From JAILLW01 sp045629045 (GTDB lineage Bacteria > Bacillota > Clostridia > Lachnospirales > Lachnospiraceae): a DNA stretch of 64,000 bases. Position 1 is the first letter of the stretch; each line of letters opens with the position of its first letter. The stretch is from assembly GCA_045629045.1 (NCBI GenBank), contig JAZQQM010000052.1, forward strand, positions 1 through 64,000, in the 5' to 3' direction. The position numbers and the translations under genes are program-made. The notes under the pieces were generated by a model. That model had not been told where the DNA came from. It saw only the letters and a program-made list of their open reading frames with translations, and did not search any database. This document shows positions 41,442 through 50,573 of this stretch, one piece after another.

Positions 41442-43172
41442 ATGGCTTTTGATGGAATAACCGTTTCTTCAATAGTGAAGGAACTAAATGACAATTTAAC
41501 AGACGGCAGAATATCCAAAATCGCCCAGCCTGAGCCGGACGAGCTTTTGCTGACCGTGAAAACTCCCACTGCTCAAAAAAGGCTGCTCATATCAGCCAGT
41601 GCTTCGCTTCCTCTTATCTACTTATCCGATGAGAATAAGCAAAGCCCTATTACCGCGCCCAATTTTTGCATGCTTCTTCGTAAACATATCCAGAACGGAC
41701 GCATTATACGCTTTGTACAGCCATCTCTTGAGCGCGTAATCTTCATGGAAATTGAACATCTTGACGAAATGGGTGATTTAAAACTCAAAAAGCTTGCCAT
41801 CGAAATAATGGGTAAACATTCCAACATTATTTTTCTTGACGAAAATAAAATCATTGATTCCATAAAGCATATAAGTGCCAGTGTAAGCAGTGTCCGCGAA
41901 GTTCTTCCGGGACGCGAATACTTTATACCCAAAACTGACGAAAAACAAAATCCTCTGGAAGAAACAAAAGAGGGCTTTATTAATACCGTTCTTCAAAAGG
42001 CAGGTCCAATTTATAAAGCCATCTACTCTTCCTATACCGGTTTTTCGCCCTTCTATTCCCAGCAGATATGCCACATGGCAGGTATAGACGGTGATGCAGG
42101 TACCGATTCCCCCTTTGATAAAGAGCGACTGGCCGATGCATTCATTGATACCGTAAACAAAATAAAGCAGGGCGATTTTGCACCCGCAATAGTCTATGAA
42201 AACGGTGTTCCCTTTGAGTATGCATCTTTACCCCTTCCTTCATTCAAGGAAGAAAACACCAAACACTATGATACCGTTTCCGAGCTTCTTAAGAATTATT
42301 ATGCCGAAAAAGAGCTCGTCACCAGAATTCGCCAAAAGTCCGTCGACTTAAGAAAAATCGTACAGACCACTCTCGAAAAGGATTTGCGTAAACAGGAAAT
42401 TTATATAAAACAGCTTAAGGATACCGAGAAGAAGGATAAGTACAAAATGTATGGAGAACTTCTTACGGCTTACGGTTACGGTGCGCCCGAAAATGCAAAA
42501 TCCATAACCGTCCTTAACTATTATACCAATGAAAACACAGACATTCCCCTCGATCCTGATATGTCTGCCATAGACAATGCCAAAAAGTATTTCGACAAAT
42601 ACGGCAAACTCAAAAGAACCGAAGAAGCCGTAAAGGAACTGATTAAGGAAGTAAATGAAGAAATCGATCACCTGTACTCTATCCAGAATGCCCTGGATAT
42701 TGCCCAAAACGATGATGATCTTTCACAGATAAAAGAAGAATTGTCCGAAAGCGGATATATTAAAAAGCACACTTCCGGCAAAAAAACAAAATCAAAGTCA
42801 AAGCCCTTCCATTACATTACCAAAGAAGGCTTTCATATTTATGTGGGTAAGAACAACATTCAAAACGAAGACATTACCTTCAATCTTGCAAACGGAAATG
42901 ACTGGTGGTTTCATGCAAAAAAAATCCCCGGTTCTCACGTTATCGTAAAGACCGAGGGTAAAGAACTTCCGGATTCGGTATTTGAAGATGCAGCCCGTCT
43001 TGCCGCACATTATTCAAAGGCCCGGGGCGAATCCCGCATCGAAGTGGACTACGTCCGTAAGAAAGAGGTCAAACACCCCAACGGTTCAAAACCCGGATTT
43101 GTAGTATATTACACAAATTTCTCCATGCTTATAGATTCTGACATCTCTCATATAGAGCTTATAAAGGAATAA
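41442..43172 (+). CDS. rqcH: NFACT-family ribosome quality control protein (RqcH/FbpA)
   Basis: A 576-residue protein. Start at 41442 (MAFDGITVSSIVKELN) aligns with the family start. NFACT-N domain 1-220, helix-hairpin-helix and coiled coil about 270-430, NFACT-R domain about 440-576 with YVGKNNIQNE, DWWFHAKKIPGSHVIV and the SRIEVDYVRKKEV strand. RqcH binds split 50S subunits and adds Ala tails to stalled chains. It is divergent from yicC. Confidence 0.95.
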   Translation: MAFDGITVSSIVKELNDNLTDGRISKIAQPEPDELLLTVKTPTAQKRLLISASASLPLIYLSDENKQSPITAPNFCMLLRKHIQNGRIIRFVQPSLERVIFMEIEHLDEMGDLKLKKLAIEIMGKHSNIIFLDENKIIDSIKHISASVSSVREVLPGREYFIPKTDEKQNPLEETKEGFINTVLQKAGPIYKAIYSSYTGFSPFYSQQICHMAGIDGDAGTDSPFDKERLADAFIDTVNKIKQGDFAPAIVYENGVPFEYASLPLPSFKEENTKHYDTVSELLKNYYAEKELVTRIRQKSVDLRKIVQTTLEKDLRKQEIYIKQLKDTEKKDKYKMYGELLTAYGYGAPENAKSITVLNYYTNENTDIPLDPDMSAIDNAKKYFDKYGKLKRTEEAVKELIKEVNEEIDHLYSIQNALDIAQNDDDLSQIKEELSESGYIKKHTSGKKTKSKSKPFHYITKEGFHIYVGKNNIQNEDITFNLANGNDWWFHAKKIPGSHVIVKTEGKELPDSVFEDAARLAAHYSKARGESRIEVDYVRKKEVKHPNGSKPGFVVYYTNFSMLIDSDISHIELIKE

Positions 43173-43180
43173 GTAAAATA

Positions 43181-43305
43181 AAGGCTGATATATACTGTTT
43201 CAAGGTCTTGGGGGTACGCGTTACTTAGCGAGGTTTTTTCGAGCTTAGTAACGTACGCAAGCCACAGGAAGCGAAAGCGCCCTTGTAACAGTATATATCA
43301 GCCTT
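43181..43305 (+). repeat. Structured terminator-like repeat, copy 2
   Basis: A 125-bp element between the convergent ends of rqcH and the flippase gene. Outer stem 19 bp (AAGGCTGATATATACTGTT with complement), a T-T mismatch, then 5 bp. Core: TACGCGTTACTTAGCGAGG, CGAGCTTAGTAACGTACGC, and a GCGAAAGCGCC hairpin. Relative to copy 1 a G-C pair has become A-T in the inner stem. The plus strand continues TTATTTATATTAC. Confidence 0.8.
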
Positions 43306-43312
43306 ATTTATA

Positions 43313-44944
43313 TTACTTTATAAGCGAAAGCTTCTTCGCTATCTTCACGATGAGGGTTCCCTTGGGGAGGGTACGCAGTTCGTCTTCGGAAACTACCTGC
43401 CACTTAAGGGCGAATACTCCGTAAGAGAATACTCCCATACATAAAGCGATAATAAGAGCTACGAAATTCAACCCGGTATAGTAATTAACTACCCAGTATG
43501 TTCCGAAGGTTAATGCTCCCATGCCCAGTGCCGACAATCCGGGGCGAAGGAACGTTTTATCTATCTCCTGCTCATATCCTAAATATTTCTTTACTGATAT
43601 GCCGTTTAATATACATAAACATAATGAGTAAATTATAGTTGCGATTCCATAGGCATATACTTCGCATCCCTCAGGCAGAACCATCATTAACAACACCATA
43701 ATAACCGAATGCACAACTATGGCAATCGCCGCATTTATTATAGGCGTATTCATGTGTCCTATGGCTTGCAAAACAGCCTGGGTTATTGTTGATAAGCCAT
43801 AAAGTATAACCGTTATCGCAAATAAAATCAGCATATTGGAAGCCAGTTCAAGGGAGGCTTTCTGAGGGAAAATAACTTTCATAATAGGTCTTGCAAGCAC
43901 GGCAATCCCCACCGCTGCGGGGATTGAAATGAACATAGTTACTCTTTGAGCTTTTGCTATTGCGTTTTTGGCCGTCTCATACTCTTCTTTTGCTATGTGG
44001 GACGACAGTTTTGGAATTAATGTTGTAGCCATTGCAGATGCCATTGCAATGGGAATATTTCCTATCTTGTTGGCCTTGGCCACCGCCGATAAATCAAAGG
44101 CCACCATGGCTTCTCCCACATTCTTTAAATCCATCATTACATGCTGATATATTGTCTTATCAAGGAAATTATTAAGATTATATACACCGGTACTTAAAAT
44201 AAAGGGTGTAACCACAAGAAGAATTGTTTTAAAAATATGACCGTATGACTCTATATTATCGGTCTTATCATTTTCTATCTTGGCAAGTACATTTTTACGA
44301 TTGTAAAAATATATACACACCATAAAGATAAGTGCCACAATAACACCGACACCGGTTCCTATAGTCGAACCTGCGGCTCCCATGGATGCTATATAAGAAT
44401 CCGTACCCCCTGCTGCTGCATTAACGAGTACATATGCCATAAGCACGCTGAAGCCTGCATTAAAAACCTGTTCCAGAATTTGCGAAACAGAAGTGGGAAC
44501 CATGGTATGCTGTGCCTGAAAAAATCCCCTAAAGACTCCCAGAATGCCGCTGAAGAAAACTGTCGGTGCCAATATCTTAAGCGGAAGCACCGCGCTTTCC
44601 ATTTTAACCAGTATTCCCGCACCGAAGAATACAAATAAAGCGGCTATAACACCAACTACGCACACATAAATTAAGGAGCATACAAAAACTCTGTGAGCGT
44701 TTTTATACTCCTTCTTAGCCAGCTTCTCGGCCATTACCTTGGATACCGCAGACGGAATCGAATATGACGAAATTAAAAGCACTATGCTGTATGCAGCATA
44801 AGCACTGTCATAATAGCCGAAGCCCTCATCTTTAATTATATGAACAAGTGGTGTGTTATACAGCAGTCCTATAATGCGGACAATAATACCGGCAACAGCC
44901 AGAATGCCCGCCTGGACTACCATATTGTTTTTTGATTTAGACAT
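43313..44944 (-). CDS. Polysaccharide/lipid II flippase family protein (SpoVB/MurJ-like)
   Basis: A 543-residue protein with about 14 membrane helices of the MOP (MATE/Wzx/MurJ) superfamily. It starts AGILAVAGIIVRIIGLLYNTP, the SpoVB-type opening, and has long helical pairs through to a C-terminal cytoplasmic tail. Such proteins flip undecaprenyl-linked sugars or lipid II. Since dcw here lacks a nearby murJ, it could serve that role; the exact substrate cannot be told. Confidence 0.88.
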   Translation of the reverse strand: MSKSKNNMVVQAGILAVAGIIVRIIGLLYNTPLVHIIKDEGFGYYDSAYAAYSIVLLISSYSIPSAVSKVMAEKLAKKEYKNAHRVFVCSLIYVCVVGVIAALFVFFGAGILVKMESAVLPLKILAPTVFFSGILGVFRGFFQAQHTMVPTSVSQILEQVFNAGFSVLMAYVLVNAAAGGTDSYIASMGAAGSTIGTGVGVIVALIFMVCIYFYNRKNVLAKIENDKTDNIESYGHIFKTILLVVTPFILSTGVYNLNNFLDKTIYQHVMMDLKNVGEAMVAFDLSAVAKANKIGNIPIAMASAMATTLIPKLSSHIAKEEYETAKNAIAKAQRVTMFISIPAAVGIAVLARPIMKVIFPQKASLELASNMLILFAITVILYGLSTITQAVLQAIGHMNTPIINAAIAIVVHSVIMVLLMMVLPEGCEVYAYGIATIIYSLCLCILNGISVKKYLGYEQEIDKTFLRPGLSALGMGALTFGTYWVVNYYTGLNFVALIIALCMGVFSYGVFALKWQVVSEDELRTLPKGTLIVKIAKKLSLIK

Positions 44945-45390
44945 TAGTTAACTTTAGTACCGCATGATGTACAGAAATTATTGCCGGCCGGAACTGCATT
45001 TCCGCACTGAGGACAGATTGTTCCGCCTGCTGCCACAACCGACTGCTGATTAGCTTCTGCGCCTGCCTGAATCTGTGCCTGATGCTGCGCTTTTGCATCT
45101 GCTGCTGCCTGAGCTGCCTTTTCTGCTGCATCTTCTATTGCTTTATTTTCATTTTGATACTTCGTAATTTCAGCCATTACGCTTCTGATTGCAGCAAGTT
45201 CCGTTTCATAGGGAGAATCAAACTTTTCAACATAATCTGCAAACACCTTTGTTCCAAGGGCTGCATAAGCTACGTTAAGCTGCTTTTCAAGACCTGCTAT
45301 CTTTGTATTATTGGCTGTAACATCAACCATATCTTTAGTCTTTTGAGTAATACCTTTTCCAAATGCCGAAACTTCATCCAAAAATCCCAT
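44944..45390 (-). CDS. Coiled-coil protein with C-terminal zinc ribbon
   Basis: A 148-residue protein: helical N-terminus (KGITQKTKDMVDVTANNTKI), Ala-rich coiled coil 75-110, and a zinc ribbon CPQCGN ... CTSCGTKVN at the end. Zinc-ribbon proteins of this shape are common in Clostridia and mostly uncharacterised. It shares one base with the flippase gene start, so the two are co-transcribed. Confidence 0.8.
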   Translation of the reverse strand: MGFLDEVSAFGKGITQKTKDMVDVTANNTKIAGLEKQLNVAYAALGTKVFADYVEKFDSPYETELAAIRSVMAEITKYQNENKAIEDAAEKAAQAAADAKAQHQAQIQAGAEANQQSVVAAGGTICPQCGNAVPAGNNFCTSCGTKVN

Positions 45391-45542
45391 TTATACATTC
45401 CTCCGTAACAAATATATTGGTAATTTAAAATAATTACCGACTTCAAATATTATCGCATAGGCAATATAAAAATGCAATTGTACCTATGTATGTACTTTAT
45501 GTTATTATTAATTAAAACAGTTTACGAAAAGGGGATATGTTT

Positions 45543-45935
45543 ATGGGTTATTTTAGTCCGCTAAAAAGAGATAAAAACAAGAAATATGATGAGCAAAAGC
45601 GCAACACGGTTTACAATCAGACTTTCATCTACCTTCTTGTTGCAGGATATGTTTTATATCTTTACAAAGATATATATACCGACTTTTTTGCCAAAACAGG
45701 AACCATGTCACTTACGGCTTTTATTCTTTCAAGCATTTTTATGGTAGGCGGTGCACTGTTCCTTATTATTTTCAGTATAATTACTCTTCCCAAGGCCCTT
45801 ATTAAGACAGAGCTTCCTCCCGAAGAAGCCGATATTATTGATGTCGAGTCTCCCGAAAAGGCCGATACCATCGATGTTGAGTCTTCGGAAGAAGTTAAAC
45901 AGCTGACAGAGGGTGAGGAAAAGACAAATGATTAA
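45543..45935 (+). CDS. Small two-helix membrane protein
   Basis: A 130-residue protein starting at 45543 (MGYFSPLKRD), 8 nt after GGGG; the ATG at 45537 is too close. Two membrane helices (about 30-46 and 60-88). The tail has two tandem copies of an ADxIDVES-type repeat (EEADIIDVESPEK, then ADTIDVESSEE). Function unknown. It overlaps the YdcF-like gene by 8 nt. Confidence 0.65.
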   Translation: MGYFSPLKRDKNKKYDEQKRNTVYNQTFIYLLVAGYVLYLYKDIYTDFFAKTGTMSLTAFILSSIFMVGGALFLIIFSIITLPKALIKTELPPEEADIIDVESPEKADTIDVESSEEVKQLTEGEEKTND

Positions 45936-47061
45936 TGTATTACTTACCTGCACCATTATACTGATGATTGTTTCAATCGTTGCACTGTCTTTTCTGCTCA
46001 AAAAATTTATAAATAAAACAATTTATGCTTATCGCAACATTCTTACGGTTGCAGCCATCATATATATTTCCATTATGTTCGTAGTATTGGTAGGATATAT
46101 TTTTGTAAGGCATCTTAACGATACACAAATAACGATTCGAAGTTTCTTTGAATTTGCCGCTGATTTTCCCAGAGCCTTCTCCTACTTTGCAATCCCTGTG
46201 TTCTTAATTATCTGCCTGGCAATTTTCGTAAGTAATCTTGCCCTTATAAGGCACGAAGGTTTTAGAACCACCAACCTTATGAGCGCAGTCCTGGGAATTT
46301 GCTATATAGGCGGCACGGGGCTTTTGTACCTTGTATCCTATTGCATCCAAAAATATCTGTTGCTCCCTAACGGAATAACAAACGGTCATCCCCTCATTAT
46401 TGTTTTTACTTACAGTGAGTTATTTCTTATGATGCTCATTTCATATTTTGAATGTATACTGATTGCCTCTTTTATTATGGGATATGTTGCCGTCAAACAT
46501 GTTCCGTCCCATGATAAGGATTTTATAATTATTTTAGGCTGTCTCATAAGTAAAGAAGGCGGTCTTCTTCCTTTGCTTAAAGCAAGAACCAATCGTGCCA
46601 TCAAGTTCGCCTGGGAGCAGGAAATAGATACCGGTAAGAAACTCAGATTTGTGCCTTCCGGCGGCAAAGGACATAACGAAATCATTGCCGAAGGTTCTGC
46701 CATTGAATTATATCTTTTATCCCACAGTGCGGAATTCTATGAAGTATTTACGGAAAAGCATTCCAAAAACACATATGAAAACATGCTCTTTTCAAAAAAG
46801 ATAATTGATGAAGTAAATCCGGATGCCAAAATAGCCTTCGCCACCACCAATTATCACATCTTAAGAAGCGGTATTTTGGCCCGTCGCGCAGGTTTTGATG
46901 CAGAAGGAATAGCAAGTAAAACCAAGTGGTATTTCTGGCCCAACGGTTTTATTCGCGAGTTCTTCGGCATCCTTGCAATAAACAAAAAGGCGCATATCCT
47001 AACGATAAGCGCCTGTGCTTTAGTAAATATAATTCTCGGAATAATAGATTTTATTAATTGA
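45928..47061 (+). CDS. YdcF/SanA-like membrane protein (DUF218)
   Basis: A 377-residue protein with five or six membrane helices in 1-190 and a C-terminal DUF218 domain: IILGCLISKEGGLLPLLKARTN, PSGGKGHNEIIAEGSA, SKNTYENMLFSK and ATTNYHILRSGILARRAGFD. SanA/ElyC-type proteins affect envelope polysaccharide metabolism. Start at 45928 (MINVLLTC) after GAGGAAAAG. It overlaps the convergent DUF3048 gene by 8 nt at the 3' end. Confidence 0.85.
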   Translation: MINVLLTCTIILMIVSIVALSFLLKKFINKTIYAYRNILTVAAIIYISIMFVVLVGYIFVRHLNDTQITIRSFFEFAADFPRAFSYFAIPVFLIICLAIFVSNLALIRHEGFRTTNLMSAVLGICYIGGTGLLYLVSYCIQKYLLLPNGITNGHPLIIVFTYSELFLMMLISYFECILIASFIMGYVAVKHVPSHDKDFIIILGCLISKEGGLLPLLKARTNRAIKFAWEQEIDTGKKLRFVPSGGKGHNEIIAEGSAIELYLLSHSAEFYEVFTEKHSKNTYENMLFSKKIIDEVNPDAKIAFATTNYHILRSGILARRAGFDAEGIASKTKWYFWPNGFIREFFGILAINKKAHILTISACALVNIILGIIDFIN

Positions 47062-48199
47062 TTGCCACCTCTTCCCATGTATCGTCGGGAACTATAGCAA
47101 TATATGTTTTACCGGTGTTGAGAGTAATCTCTTCGCCGGTTTTTTGATTGTAGAACTTGGTGATATTAGCTTCGCCTTCCTTAATCCACATAATGGGAAT
47201 TGCTTCACCGTTTGTAATATAATAGCCGTGTTCACCGGTTCCTATTACATTGTAGATAAGATATCCGTTCTCATCAAGCTGGGCAAAGGAAACTCCGTAA
47301 ACAATCAAATTCTTAAATGAAGTAACTTCACCCGTCAGTTCATCCACATGGGGATCACCGTATTCATAATACTCGTATGTCTTTGTTTCTTCGTTATACT
47401 GAAGATTTGACTTATTATGATAAAAAGGAAGCGAAATACTCTTTGCGCTCTTCGTCTCATCAGTTTCCGAAAGTTCAAACTCCTTATTCGAGAAGTTAAA
47501 ATGAGGACCTTCATAAAGCTCTGTATATGTTCTGCTGTACTTGGCATCTTCAATTCTCTTAAGAAGGCCGTCAAAAGTCTTGCCATTTGAATTGGTATAC
47601 TCCTCGGGGGTTACATATTCCGTAAATTCAAGAGATTTACCATTGGGAATTCTTGCAAAACCACCGCTTAGATTATTTGTATAATCCTTGGCGTAATAAT
47701 CATCGTTGTAGAACGGGCCTCCGTCATGAATAAGAATTGCATTGTACTCTGCCGCAATCATGAAGTTTGTGGGACGTGTACTTCTTATTGAACCCAGTTG
47801 TTCTATATTTTCATAATCCTTTGCAATACACATAAGACGTGTGATTCTGTCATTTGCTGTAGAATTCATCATCTCATATACAACATCGCAGCTGTTAACA
47901 CCGAAATGATTAAGTGCAAAAAGTTCGTTATCAACCATTGCAGCTATCGGACGCTGATCCTTTAATCCTTCATCTATCCATTCATTGGTAAGTTCCGATC
48001 TGTAGCAGCCTTCAACTACCTCCTCCTCCGGTTCCGGTTCGGGTGTTGGTTCAGGTGTCGGAGTCGGGTCCGGAATAGGCTCGACAATAGTTGCTATAAT
48101 ATCTTCCTGAGGTTCTTCCCCCGGCAGTCCCTGACAGCCGCAAAGCATTGTTGCAATTACCGCAACACCCATCAGGAATGTAAGTGATTTTTTTAACAT
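47054..48199 (-). CDS. DUF3048 lipoprotein (YerB-like)
   Basis: A 381-residue lipoprotein: signal with lipobox LCGC at about 19-22, a Pro/Glu/Thr linker (PDPTPTPEPTPEPEPEEE), then DUF3048 from about 75: RPIAAMVDN, GVNSCDVVYE, LGSIRSTRP, FNDDYY-like YNDDYYAKD and a C-terminal YIAIVPDD. B. subtilis YerB is the named relative. Role at the cell surface unknown. Confidence 0.9.
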   Translation of the reverse strand: MLKKSLTFLMGVAVIATMLCGCQGLPGEEPQEDIIATIVEPIPDPTPTPEPTPEPEPEEEVVEGCYRSELTNEWIDEGLKDQRPIAAMVDNELFALNHFGVNSCDVVYEMMNSTANDRITRLMCIAKDYENIEQLGSIRSTRPTNFMIAAEYNAILIHDGGPFYNDDYYAKDYTNNLSGGFARIPNGKSLEFTEYVTPEEYTNSNGKTFDGLLKRIEDAKYSRTYTELYEGPHFNFSNKEFELSETDETKSAKSISLPFYHNKSNLQYNEETKTYEYYEYGDPHVDELTGEVTSFKNLIVYGVSFAQLDENGYLIYNVIGTGEHGYYITNGEAIPIMWIKEGEANITKFYNQKTGEEITLNTGKTYIAIVPDDTWEEVAIN

Positions 48200-48218
48200 A
48201 ATGATTCCTCTATTACTT

Positions 48219-48857
48219 TCAGTTAATGCTTACGCCGAGTTTTTTTAGTTCATAACAAACTCGCGCTATTGGCAATCCTACCACATTATAGAACTCTCCG
48301 TCAATTGACTTAACATATTTGCCCGCCTTTCCCTGTATGCCATAGGCACCTGCTTTATCAAGCGGCTCTCCCGTTGCAATATATGCCTCAATATCCTCTG
48401 TGCTCATTTCATAGAATGTAACCTTAGTTTCCTCATGGAATGAATATTCATACGCTTTGCCTTCCTTAGAGATAAATACGAAGGATACTCCCGTAAATAC
48501 GCTATGAGTATTGCCGGACAAAGATATAAGCATTCTTTTTGCGTCCTCTTCATCCTTGGGTTTACCCAGAATCTCATTCTTTCCGTTTTCGTCCGTAACG
48601 GCAACAATCGTGTCTGCTCCTATTACAAGTATATCCTGAGGAACTGTAATTTCCGGGTGTTCATCGTTATAGGCTTTAATTCCCGAAGCAATTTCCATGG
48701 CTTTCTGGACGGCCAGTTCCACGCATATCTCATTCGGTGTTACTTTTGTCGTAACCTCGTCCTTCGTGGCAGGGCATATTTCAAATTCAAATCCTGCCTC
48801 TTCCATTATCTGTTTTCTTCTTGGCGAACCTGATGCAAGTACTACTCTGTATTTCAT
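48219..48857 (-). CDS. maf: Maf-family nucleoside triphosphate pyrophosphatase
   Basis: A 212-residue Maf protein hydrolysing non-canonical or modified NTPs (dTTP/UTP class). Start at 48857 (MKYRVVLASGSPRRKQIM) follows the family; the 48899 frame adds residues without a ribosome site. Motifs ASGSPRRK, VIGADTIVAV, GKPKDEEDAKRML, HSVFTGV, and DKAGAYGIQGKAGKYV are complete. Confidence 0.93.
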   Translation of the reverse strand: MKYRVVLASGSPRRKQIMEEAGFEFEICPATKDEVTTKVTPNEICVELAVQKAMEIASGIKAYNDEHPEITVPQDILVIGADTIVAVTDENGKNEILGKPKDEEDAKRMLISLSGNTHSVFTGVSFVFISKEGKAYEYSFHEETKVTFYEMSTEDIEAYIATGEPLDKAGAYGIQGKAGKYVKSIDGEFYNVVGLPIARVCYELKKLGVSIN

Positions 48858-48899
48858 AATAATCTCATTTGCTTTCACACTGTTTACCGCTTTGCACAT

Positions 48900-49550
48900 T
48901 CAGTTTAAACTTTTTAAGAAAACTACCTTCTCTTCAGTTTTTTTACCGGTACAGTATGCCGCTTTATATCCTTCCATATCATTTATTTCATAACAAAAAT
49001 ATCCTTCATCGCTTATTTGGACCTTACCATGTTCCAATCCGGTTTCAAAGGAATCAAGATTTTTTGATAAGCCCTCTCCTACAGCCTTTATATAGCTTTC
49101 CTTTACCGTCCATATTCTGTAGAAGGCATCCATAATATCATCATGCTGTAGCGATTCTATATATTCCGATTCCTTTAATGTAAAAAAGCGTTTGGCTATT
49201 CGCAATATATTATCTTTCGTATCTTCAATCATCTGAATATCGCATCCTATGGTCTCGTCCGAGATTCCACACATTACCCTATCTCCGGAATGTGACAGAC
49301 TAAAGAATATATCCTTATGATTTTTCAAAAAAGGCTTTCCAAACTCATTATAAGTGACATCAATGTCATCTTTGATATTCATTTGACCTAAAGCATACTG
49401 AAGCAATCCCCAGGCTCCTACCGAGCGGGCCTTATCTTTCATAAATCTATACTTATCCGCTTTTTCCTTACGAAAATCCGGCATCCTGTTATATAGCCCA
49501 AGGTAATTCTCTTCCGTATACAAATAACCGATATCCAAAATATATATCAT
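48900..49550 (-). CDS. 4'-phosphopantetheinyl transferase (Sfp-type)
   Basis: A 216-residue Sfp-like enzyme that loads phosphopantetheine on carrier proteins. Motifs: GKPFLKNHKDIFFSLSHSGD, the Mg-site IGCDIQMIED, and FYRIWTVKESYIKAVGEGL. The longer Sfp type, not the 120-residue AcpS. No NRPS/PKS gene is in the window, so its partner is elsewhere. Confidence 0.92.
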   Translation of the reverse strand: MIYILDIGYLYTEENYLGLYNRMPDFRKEKADKYRFMKDKARSVGAWGLLQYALGQMNIKDDIDVTYNEFGKPFLKNHKDIFFSLSHSGDRVMCGISDETIGCDIQMIEDTKDNILRIAKRFFTLKESEYIESLQHDDIMDAFYRIWTVKESYIKAVGEGLSKNLDSFETGLEHGKVQISDEGYFCYEINDMEGYKAAYCTGKKTEEKVVFLKSLN

Positions 49551-49567
49551 AATAATCCTTCAATTTC

Positions 49568-49816
49568 TTACCACTTCTTAGAGGGACAATGTGCTGCCTT
49601 TGAAGCAGCCCTCAGTTCCACATAGCAACCGCATTTAAGACATGTTCCTTCCGTAAGCTTATCGCATAAAGTGCATATCTTAAGTCTTTCGTTATAAAGT
49701 TCATTATCCGCTCTTTCTTCTTTTTTGATTGCCTCAATATATTTTTCAATATCATCCTTATACTTTTGGGTATCAAAATCCCGAAGCAGACAGCGGTAGC
49801 ATATTCTCTCTTCCAT
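49568..49816 (-). CDS. DUF6171 family zinc-binding protein
   Basis: An 82-residue protein: start at 49816 (MEERICYRCLLRDFD). CYRC, CTLC and CLKCGCYVELRAASKAAHCP supply metal ligands; the last part is a zinc-ribbon pattern. Matches DUF6171 by layout; function unknown. Confidence 0.75.
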   Translation of the reverse strand: MEERICYRCLLRDFDTQKYKDDIEKYIEAIKKEERADNELYNERLKICTLCDKLTEGTCLKCGCYVELRAASKAAHCPSKKW

Positions 49817-49866
49817 ACCGAATAAGTATATCAATTATCCCTGTAATTGTTTAGTCCTTTTCATGC

Positions 49867-49872
49867 TATAAT
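49867..49872 (+). promoter_or_regulatory. Extended -10 box directly before the DUF2161 gene
   Basis: TGC-TATAAT, an extended -10 motif, ending 7 nt before the ATG at 49,880. No clear -35 and no Shine-Dalgarno; transcription would start at the ATG. Confidence 0.55.
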
Positions 49873-49879
49873 TGATTTT

Positions 49880-50566
49880 ATGGAAAAGGATTTGTTTTTA
49901 CCCATAAAAGAATATTTTGAAGCCTTCGGATACATTTGCGACGGCGAGGTCGGCGATATTGACATGTATCTTACCAAAGATGACGAAACCGTTGCCGTCG
50001 AGCTTAAACAAACTCTCGATTTTAAATCCCTTCAGCAGGCGGCCCTTCGTCAAAAGGTGACAGACCATGTTTTTATCGGCATTTTTCGCCCCAAGGATAT
50101 GAATTCAAGGGCCTTTAAAGACAAAGAATATCTTCTTAAGCGTCTCGGAATAGGACTTATTGTTGTATCCAAAAGAACTAAAGCCGTAGAAATAGTATCG
50201 GAGCCTGTGGTTAGCGAACTTGACAGTTTCAGAGCCCATAATAAAAGCAAAAAAGAGGCTTTGGCCGTGGAATTCCAAAAGCGCCGCGTCAAATCAAACA
50301 TCGGCGGTGTCCGGGGTGTAAAATTAATAACCGGCTATCGCGAAGATGCCCTTTTAATTCTTGATGCCCTGTGCGAACTTCACGGTGAAGGAAGCACCAA
50401 ACAAATCAAAGAAATATGCGGCATCCCGAATGCAACCAATATTCTGTACAATAATTTCTATGGGTGGTTTATCAAAAAAGGCAAGGGAATATATTCCGTA
50501 TCCGACCAAGGATACGATGCTCTCGAAGAATTTGAAAGCACATTAAAAGCGCTCAAGAAATCTTAA
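49880..50566 (+). CDS. DUF2161 PD-(D/E)XK-like protein
   Basis: A 228-residue protein starting at 49880 (MEKDLFLPIKEYF). The N-terminal nuclease-like fold has GDIDMYL, AVELKQTLDFKSLQQAALRQ (E-x-K of the PD-(D/E)XK site) and DHVFIGI; a C-terminal winged-helix part (GSTKQIKEICGI) follows. Assigned to DUF2161 by motif; substrate unknown. It lies alone, convergent with the pseudouridine synthase. Confidence 0.85.
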   Translation: MEKDLFLPIKEYFEAFGYICDGEVGDIDMYLTKDDETVAVELKQTLDFKSLQQAALRQKVTDHVFIGIFRPKDMNSRAFKDKEYLLKRLGIGLIVVSKRTKAVEIVSEPVVSELDSFRAHNKSKKEALAVEFQKRRVKSNIGGVRGVKLITGYREDALLILDALCELHGEGSTKQIKEICGIPNATNILYNNFYGWFIKKGKGIYSVSDQGYDALEEFESTLKALKKS

Positions 50567-50573
50567 TCCCTAA

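Noticed and set aside
43313..44944. Flippase gene as a MATE drug exporter
   Set aside because: The N-terminal sequence and 14-helix layout fit SpoVB/Wzx/MurJ relatives rather than 12-helix NorM/DinF exporters.
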